Positions 5,312 through 9,743 of a stretch of DNA of 9,743 nucleotides are shown in pieces. The stretch is taken from positions 6,571-16,313 of the forward strand of contig DIHI01000153.1 of the NCBI GenBank assembly GCA_002420085.1, written 5' to 3'. The stretch is from Lysobacterales bacterium UBA5700. Lineage in GTDB: Bacteria; Pseudomonadota; Gammaproteobacteria; Xanthomonadales; Xanthomonadaceae. The notes below the pieces were generated by a model that saw only the letters and a list, made by a program, of their open reading frames with translations, did not search any database and had not been told where the DNA came from. Positions within the stretch are counted from its first letter, which is position 1. The number at the start of each line of letters is the position of its first letter. Both the position numbers and the translations under genes were made by a program.

Positions 5312-7460
5312 CCTGTTGCCGGGCTGGCTGCGCGACCTGTCGCGGCCATTTCAGGGAAGACCCGACACCGAGCATGCCCAGGCGTTGGTCCGGCTGGCCC
5401 TGCTCGGCCTCATCCTGGTCTACATGTTCGTCTTGCAGGCGCTGGGCGAGGCAGCCAATGCCTCCTCGGCGACCGTGCTGGCGTTCGTCGCGCTGGAATT
5501 CCTGATCGCCCTCGGCATTCTGATTGCCATCTACCTGCGACCCGGAATCAATCATGTACGGCGGGTGATCGGCATGCTGGCCGACTACAGCCTGCTCGGC
5601 ATCGCGATGTTCCTGATGGGGCGCGAGTTGTCGCCGCTGTATGTGGTTCTGTTGTGGGTCACGGTCGGCAATGGCCTGCGCTACGGCCACAGCTACCTGC
5701 TCGGCGCAATCGCCATGGCCACCCTGAGCTTCGGCCTGGTGGTCGCGGTGACGCCGTTCTGGCAGACCATCCCGTTCCTGGCCTGGAGTCTGGTCGCTGG
5801 CCTGGTCGCCATCCCGCTGTATCTGAGCAGCCTGCTGCGCGCCCTGGTGCGCGCCACCCGCGAAGCGCAACGGGCCAACGAGGCCAAGACGCGGTTTCTT
5901 GCCAACATGAGCCACGAGATCCGCACGCCGCTGAATGGCATCGTCGGTATGGCCGAATTGCTGGTTTCCGCGCAGCTTCGTCCTGAGCAGCGCGAGAGCG
6001 CCGATGTCATCCATGCCTCGGCGAAGGCACTCCAGCAATTGGTCGAGGACGTACTCGACATTTCAGCGATCGAGGCTGGCAAACTGCGCAAGATCGACGA
6101 GCCTTTCCAGTTGTCGGGGCTGTTGCGGGGCATCCAGTTGATGCTCGGCCAGAGTGCGCAGGAGAAGGGACTGCGCTTCGAGATGGTGGTGACCAAGGGC
6201 GTGCCGGATCACCTGATCGGCGATCCAAGCCATCTCCGTCAAGTGCTGGTCAATCTGCTGTCCAACGCGATCAAGTTCACTGAGCAGGGCAGGGTATCGC
6301 TGGAGGTCAGCCTGTTGCCGCAGCGTATCGGACAGCGCGAAGACCTGGCCGAGTTGCGATTCTCGGTCCGCGATACCGGTATCGGCATTCCGGCGAGCGC
6401 CCTGGGCCGAATGTTCGAGGCATTCGAGCAGGTCGACAGTGGCCATGCACGGCGTTACGGCGGTACCGGTCTTGGCACCACCATCGCCAAGGCGTTGACC
6501 GAGATGATGGCCGGACACATCAGTGTCGAAAGCCGTGAGGGCGTTGGCTCGCACTTCTGGGTCGATCTGCCCTTGCGGCGTGCCGATGTGGCCGGCGCCG
6601 ATGCCCCATCGATGACCGCCAAGATCATCGACTTCGAGGATCCGTTCGTGCGCCATCGGGCGCGGGTCAAGCCGATGCGCCTGTTGATTGCCGACGATCA
6701 GGCCGCCAATCTGATGGTGCTCAGCCGTCTGCTGGAGAAAGCCGGCCACCGAACCGTAACAGTGATCAGTGGTGACGAGGTGTTGGGCGAGATCGAAAAG
6801 AGCAGTTTCTCGGCTGCGATCGTCGATCTGCACATGCCGGGGTTGAGCGGCATCGACATGATGAAGCAGGCTCGCGTCATGGAAGCCGGTGGCCGCAGGA
6901 CACCGTTCATCGTGCTCACCGCCGATGCCACATCCGAGAGCATGGTCGAATGTGAACGTGCCGGTGCCTATGCGTTTCTGTCGAAGCCGATCTCGGTTCC
7001 GAGGCTGTTGGATACACTGGCGGAACTGGCGGCATCGGAGCGATCGGAACCGGATGTCGAAGTCGTGGAGACCACAACCACCAGCACCGACCTGATCACC
7101 TCGACCGTGCTTGAGGAGTTGTCGGAGCTTGGGCTTGGCGCAAGTTTCATCGACGACTTCATCGAGCAGTGTACGCACGATGCCCGCCAATGCCTGGCGG
7201 CCTTGGATGTGACAGGGTCTGCGGCCGAGTGGGATGAGTTCCGCGACCACTGCCATGCGCTCAAGGGGGTGGCCAGCAACATGGGCGCAGTCAAACTGGC
7301 GAGCTATGCCGGTGACGCGATGCGCCTGCCCAATTGGCAGTTGCCGCAGACCTGGCGTGGTCGGGTTGCCGAGTTGAAACGACAATTCGACCTGTCGAGC
7401 CAGGCGCTACGGGCCAGCCGGCAATCGGGCGCACGTCGCGAAGACCCGGACGGCAACTGA
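5256..7460 (+). CDS. rpfC: RpfC: hybrid sensor histidine kinase for DSF
   Basis: This membrane sensor of DSF fatty-acid signals runs an internal phosphorelay to RpfG. In Xanthomonas it also restrains RpfF through its receiver domain. The product has 734 residues. The N-terminal tail contains [13 protein letters not shown] (34-46), which resembles the conserved DSF-sensing segment just before the first membrane helix. Five or six hydrophobic segments lie at about 43-193. HisKA follows with [10 protein letters not shown] (His220), then the ATPase with Asn337 (N box), DTGIGI (373-378), FEAFEQVD (387-394) and GGTGLG (402-407). The receiver domain (about 474-592) has Asp480/Asp481, Asp524, Thr555 and Lys577. 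The C-terminal HPt domain has His667 in HALKG. All relay residues are present. It overlaps rpfG by 56 bases. The tail before residue 22 is longer than I expect for the family, probably because of this overlap. Confidence 0.95.
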   Translation: MRFFTTSGRAGRTARTATDLLPGWLRDLSRPFQGRPDTEHAQALVRLALLGLILVYMFVLQALGEAANASSATVLAFVALEFLIALGILIAIYLRPGINHVRRVIGMLADYSLLGIAMFLMGRELSPLYVVLLWVTVGNGLRYGHSYLLGAIAMATLSFGLVVAVTPFWQTIPFLAWSLVAGLVAIPLYLSSLLRALVRATREAQRANEAKTRFLANMSHEIRTPLNGIVGMAELLVSAQLRPEQRESADVIHASAKALQQLVEDVLDISAIEAGKLRKIDEPFQLSGLLRGIQLMLGQSAQEKGLRFEMVVTKGVPDHLIGDPSHLRQVLVNLLSNAIKFTEQGRVSLEVSLLPQRIGQREDLAELRFSVRDTGIGIPASALGRMFEAFEQVDSGHARRYGGTGLGTTIAKALTEMMAGHISVESREGVGSHFWVDLPLRRADVAGADAPSMTAKIIDFEDPFVRHRARVKPMRLLIADDQAANLMVLSRLLEKAGHRTVTVISGDEVLGEIEKSSFSAAIVDLHMPGLSGIDMMKQARVMEAGGRRTPFIVLTADATSESMVECERAGAYAFLSKPISVPRLLDTLAELAASERSEPDVEVVETTTTSTDLITSTVLEELSELGLGASFIDDFIEQCTHDARQCLAALDVTGSAAEWDEFRDHCHALKGVASNMGAVKLASYAGDAMRLPNWQLPQTWRGRVAELKRQFDLSSQALRASRQSGARREDPDGN

Positions 7461-7514
7461 TCGATCACCAAGGTCAGTACATGAGCACTGCTGTGTCCGA
7501 GTGCGCGGGTCACC

Positions 7515-7547
7515 GGGCGCGGCCGACCCGTCAGTCGGCCGCTGCCC
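7515..7547. terminator. Hairpin between convergent rpfC and rpfF, likely bidirectional terminator
   Basis: GCGGCCGAC (7519-7527) and GTCGGCCGC (7534-7542) pair perfectly around the loop CCGTCA. The outer GGGC (7515-7518) and GCCC (7544-7547) extend the stem to 13 pairs with one bulged T at 7543. It lies in the 98-base gap between the stop codons of two converging genes, where it can serve both. Neither strand has a T-run after the stem, so it may act as an RNA 3'-end stabiliser or as a terminator of the T-poor type. Confidence 0.65.
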
Positions 7548-7558
7548 AGGCGCCAGCA

Positions 7559-8461
7559 TCAGCGCGATCCCATGCCCGCCACGGCAACGTCGGCAGCCAG
7601 CCGACGCCGTTGTGCCCGGATCAGTCGTTCCATGATCCGGAGTTGGGTTTCGCCAAGGTCCAGCGCGGTATCGACCCAGACTTCGGTAATGCGCATCAAT
7701 TCATCCAGCGAGACCGGCTCGACGATGTTGCGAACCTTGTTCAGTGCCATCCGGGCATGCGCGATCCGGCGGTGCCGACGGATGAGGTCTTCGACTGCTT
7801 TCGGACCTTCGCCTTTGCCGACCAGGACATCGACCAATCCCATCTTGTGCAGATCATCGCTACTGTAGATATTTCCGCTCAGGATCATGTCTTCGGCAAT
7901 CCGAGCATTGGTGCGACGGGCAATGAATGAGTAGGCTCCCATGCCCGGAAACAGGCCGAACAGCACTTCCGGCAAGCCCATGCTGACCCCGGTTTCAGCC
8001 ACGATCGTTTGGCAACTGAGGGCCAACTCGAAGCCACCGCCGAGCGCATCACCCTGCACCAGGGCGACCGTATGTGCATTCGGGTGGAGATGGGCATGCA
8101 AGATATGAACGCCTTCGACACATTCGCGAGCGTATGCCAACAGGCGCTCGCGGTCGCGTCCGCGAATCAGTTGCAGAAAGAGTTCCAGATCGCCGCCGAG
8201 ATTGTAGACGTCAGCGTCGGAGGCGATGACGACATGAGCGATGTGTGACCTGTCCTGGCTCACCCGCTGGGCAATTCGTCCTGCCGCCTTGCGCAGGTAG
8301 GTATGCATTTCCCGCATCAGCGGTGGGTTGAAGCAGGGCCGATAGTCGGGATCGAGCATCGCATTGCTGGAGTGCATGAAGCACCAGTGGCTCGACTCGT
8401 CCTCGTGGGTGCGAATGGTGCGCGGAGCAAAATCACGGCGCGGCAGTTCGATGGCAGACAT
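7559..8461 (-). CDS. rpfF: RpfF: DSF synthase, crotonase (enoyl-CoA hydratase) superfamily
   Basis: RpfF makes cis-2-unsaturated fatty acid signals from 3-hydroxyacyl-ACP by dehydration followed by thioester cleavage. The chosen start (ATG 8461, MSAIELPRRDF) gives 300 residues (X. campestris RpfF has about 289). AAGGGG lies 8 bases upstream. An in-frame TTG at 8542 would add 27 residues and is less likely. The oxyanion and active-site region reads LVQGDALGGGFELALSC, and Glu145 and Glu165 (in GLPEVLFGLFPGMGAYSF) correspond to the two catalytic glutamates Glu141 and Glu161 of the Xanthomonas enzyme. ASDADVYNLGGDLELF (80-95) and the C-terminal MRITEVWVDTALDLGE also fit RpfF rather than a beta-oxidation hydratase. 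It converges with rpfC and lies downstream of rpfB, the standard rpf arrangement. Confidence 0.95.
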   Translation of the reverse strand: MSAIELPRRDFAPRTIRTHEDESSHWCFMHSSNAMLDPDYRPCFNPPLMREMHTYLRKAAGRIAQRVSQDRSHIAHVVIASDADVYNLGGDLELFLQLIRGRDRERLLAYARECVEGVHILHAHLHPNAHTVALVQGDALGGGFELALSCQTIVAETGVSMGLPEVLFGLFPGMGAYSFIARRTNARIAEDMILSGNIYSSDDLHKMGLVDVLVGKGEGPKAVEDLIRRHRRIAHARMALNKVRNIVEPVSLDELMRITEVWVDTALDLGETQLRIMERLIRAQRRRLAADVAVAGMGSR

Positions 8462-8624
8462 GGTTGTGACCCCTTGGATTGGCGGGTTGCCCGGAAGAGC
8501 GCGGCGGGCGACCGAATGGTTGCGATGGATGATTGCGCCCAACGCATCCGATTCTATGCCTTTAGTTGCGTGCCAGGACGCCAGCGGCGTGTTGTTTCAA
8601 TCATCTGGATCGCATGGCTCTTCC

Positions 8625-8647
8625 GTGCCTGCCGATATGACAGGCAC
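8625..8647. repeat. Perfect dyad upstream of rpfF
   Basis: GTGCCTG (8625-8631) and CAGGCAC (8641-8647) are perfect inverted repeats separated by 9 bases. The dyad is centred about 80 bases upstream of the -10-like element of rpfF and about 175 bases before its start codon. It could be a regulator binding site. It does not fit the TGTGA-N6-TCACA pattern of CRP/Clp-type regulators. Confidence 0.4.
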
Positions 8648-8828
8648 ACTGCCATCCCAGACGCCATCCGAATGTCATCGGTGATCAGGCCGGAATCGAT
8701 CATGACCGGCCAACAAGTGCGATAGCCATCACGTTTTCGCGCGGCTACCGCACAGCCTTGAACTGCACACCGTGTTGCTCATGGCGTGCGCGGGGTGGGT
8801 GGTTCGACGGCTTCGGACGCTGCCAATC

Positions 8829-8855
8829 GGCCGGTCTGACCACGCAAGACCGGCC
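8829..8855 (-). terminator. Hairpin 12 bases after the rpfB stop, likely terminator without a U-tract
   Basis: GGCCGGTCT (8829-8837) and AGACCGGCC (8847-8855) pair perfectly over 9 positions around a 9-base loop. Read on the minus strand, the stem begins 12 bases after the rpfB stop codon. No T-run follows, so termination may be partial, letting some transcripts continue to rpfF. Confidence 0.55.
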
Positions 8856-8867
8856 CTGGCCTGCGAC

Positions 8868-9743
8868 TCACCCCGCTTTGACACTCTCACGCAGTTCGCG
8901 GCGCAGGATCTTGCCGACATTGGTCTTCGGCAGTTCGCTGCGGAACTCCACGAAGCGTGGCTGCTTGTAGCCGGTGAGTTCCTTGCGGCAGAAGGCTTTG
9001 ATGTCTTCGGCGGTGAGCGCCGGATCCTTCTTGACGATCACCACCTTGACCGCTTCGCCGGATTTTTCGTCGGGCACGCCGACGGCGGCGACTTCCAGTA
9101 CACCCGGCATCTGGGCGATCACGTCCTCGACCTCATTCGGGTAGACGTTGAAGCCGGAGACCAGGATCATGTCCTTCTTGCGATCGACGATGTAGAAGAA
9201 TCCGGCTTCGTCCATCTTGGCCATGTCGCCGGTGTGCAGCCAACCGTCGCCATCGACCGCCTTGGCGCTGTCTTCCGGGCGGTTCCAGTAGCCGACCATC
9301 ACCTGTGGGCCGCGGATGCACAGTTCGCCAACCTCGCCGACCGGCAGGATTTCGCCGGTTTCGGATTTGACGCAGGCATCGGTGGACGAGATTGGCACGC
9401 CGATCGCGCCGTTGAATTCGGCCAGGTCGAGAGGGTTCATGCAGGCGGCTGGTGAGGTCTCGGTCAGGCCGTAGGCTTCGACCAGGGTGCAGCCGGTAGT
9501 CTGCTTCCAGCGTTCGGCGACGGCCCGCTGCACCGCCATGCCACCGCCCAGGGTCATGCGCAGCGATGAGAAATCGACCTGGTCGAAGCCGGGCGTGTTC
9601 AGCAGGCCGTTGAACAGGGTGTTGACGCCGGTGATCGCGGTGAACGGCACCGACTTCAATTCCTTCACGAAGCCGGGCAGGTCGCGCGGGTTGGTGATCA
9701 GCATGTTGCGTCCGCCGAACTGGATGAACACCAGGCAGTTCGC
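8868..9743 (-). CDS. rpfB: Partial RpfB / FadD-type long-chain fatty acyl-CoA ligase (C-terminal part)
   Basis: The frame is open to the right edge, so the N-terminal part, including the ATP-binding P-loop, lies outside the window; 291 codons are visible. The enzyme activates free fatty acids with ATP and CoA. Motifs match E. coli FadD closely: [31 protein letters not shown], the adenylate-binding [24 protein letters not shown], the fatty-acyl signature [19 protein letters not shown], and the catalytic lysine region [14 protein letters not shown] near the C-terminus. GTG 9731 is not the true start, since homology continues upstream ([11 protein letters not shown]). Beside rpfF this gene is named rpfB in Xanthomonas, where it acts on fatty acids and in DSF turnover. 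By sequence alone it could equally be called fadD. Confidence 0.93.
   Translation of the reverse strand, partial: ANCLVFIQFGGRNMLITNPRDLPGFVKELKSVPFTAITGVNTLFNGLLNTPGFDQVDFSSLRMTLGGGMAVQRAVAERWKQTTGCTLVEAYGLTETSPAACMNPLDLAEFNGAIGVPISSTDACVKSETGEILPVGEVGELCIRGPQVMVGYWNRPEDSAKAVDGDGWLHTGDMAKMDEAGFFYIVDRKKDMILVSGFNVYPNEVEDVIAQMPGVLEVAAVGVPDEKSGEAVKVVIVKKDPALTAEDIKAFCRKELTGYKQPRFVEFRSELPKTNVGKILRRELRESVKAG

Larger units (their letters stand above)
8462..8867. other. 406-base gap between rpfB and rpfF, probable rpfF promoter region
   Basis: I find no convincing gene here on either strand; the short open frames lack domains and good starts. The gap contains a hairpin just after rpfB and a separate dyad (both listed). 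On the minus strand TAGAAT (8556 down to 8551) matches the -10 consensus at five of six positions and would give an rpfF leader of roughly 85 bases, but no well-spaced -35 is visible. The length of the gap and the hairpin suggest that rpfF has its own promoter in addition to any readthrough from rpfB. Confidence 0.5.

Noticed and set aside
6063..7385. 440-codon minus-strand frame opposite rpfC
   Set aside because: It is His/Gln/Asp-rich shadow composition, antisense to a histidine kinase with all motifs intact.
8462..8542. TTG at 8542 as the rpfF start
   Set aside because: ATG 8461 has AAGGGG at 8-base spacing and begins MSA like the Xanthomonas enzyme. The extension has no family support.
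8551..8575. Sigma-54 promoter for rpfF on the minus strand
   Set aside because: TGGCACG is present, but the required TTGC element at the correct spacing is missing.
1..9743. CRISPR array, insertion sequence, tRNA or rRNA genes
   Set aside because: No regularly spaced repeats, transposase motifs, terminal repeats or tRNA-like cloverleaf were seen on either strand.

Overview
The window is high-GC bacterial DNA, and its gene content and order point to a gammaproteobacterium of the Xanthomonadales (Lysobacterales). The diagnostic part is an rpf cluster. It holds a DSF (diffusible signal factor) quorum-sensing set (rpfG, rpfC, rpfF and the 3' part of rpfB) next to prfB and lysS. The genus cannot be fixed from this sequence. 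The lack of an rpfH-like gene between rpfG and rpfC, and the presence of a PilZ gene before rpfG, suggest it is not a close relative of Xanthomonas campestris.

Layout, left to right. Positions 1-144 (minus) hold the start of an unrecognised, probably membrane, protein that runs off the left edge. Positions 291-884 (plus) encode an unrecognised 197-residue protein with a charged helical N-terminus, a Cys4-Lys-Gly9 linker and a small C-terminal domain. A strong hairpin follows. Positions 978-2100 are prfB (release factor 2), with the classic autoregulatory +1 frameshift site. Positions 2166-3707 are lysS (class II lysyl-tRNA synthetase). The short gap after lysS carries two back-to-back inverted repeats that lead into an excellent ribosome binding site.

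From 3787 to 7460 (plus) there is a tightly packed operon: a PilZ-domain protein, a 34-codon small ORF, rpfG (receiver + HD-GYP phosphodiesterase) and rpfC (hybrid sensor kinase). PilZ, the small ORF and rpfG are joined by ATGA stop/start overlaps, and rpfC starts 56 nt inside rpfG. Facing it on the minus strand are rpfF (DSF synthase, 7559-8461) and the C-terminal part of rpfB (acyl-CoA ligase, 8868 to the right edge). A perfect GC-rich hairpin lies between the converging rpfC and rpfF.

The expected circuit, from work on the Rpf family, is as follows. RpfF makes cis-2-unsaturated fatty acid signals from acyl-ACP, and RpfB handles the related free fatty acids. RpfC senses DSF and passes phosphate to RpfG, and RpfG then degrades cyclic di-GMP. 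The PilZ protein co-encoded at the head of the rpfG operon is a natural candidate for a local c-di-GMP effector or RpfG partner, although its first binding motif is degenerate. The least described parts are the coupled 34-residue ORF, the tandem inverted repeats before pilZ, and the Cys4/Gly9 protein.
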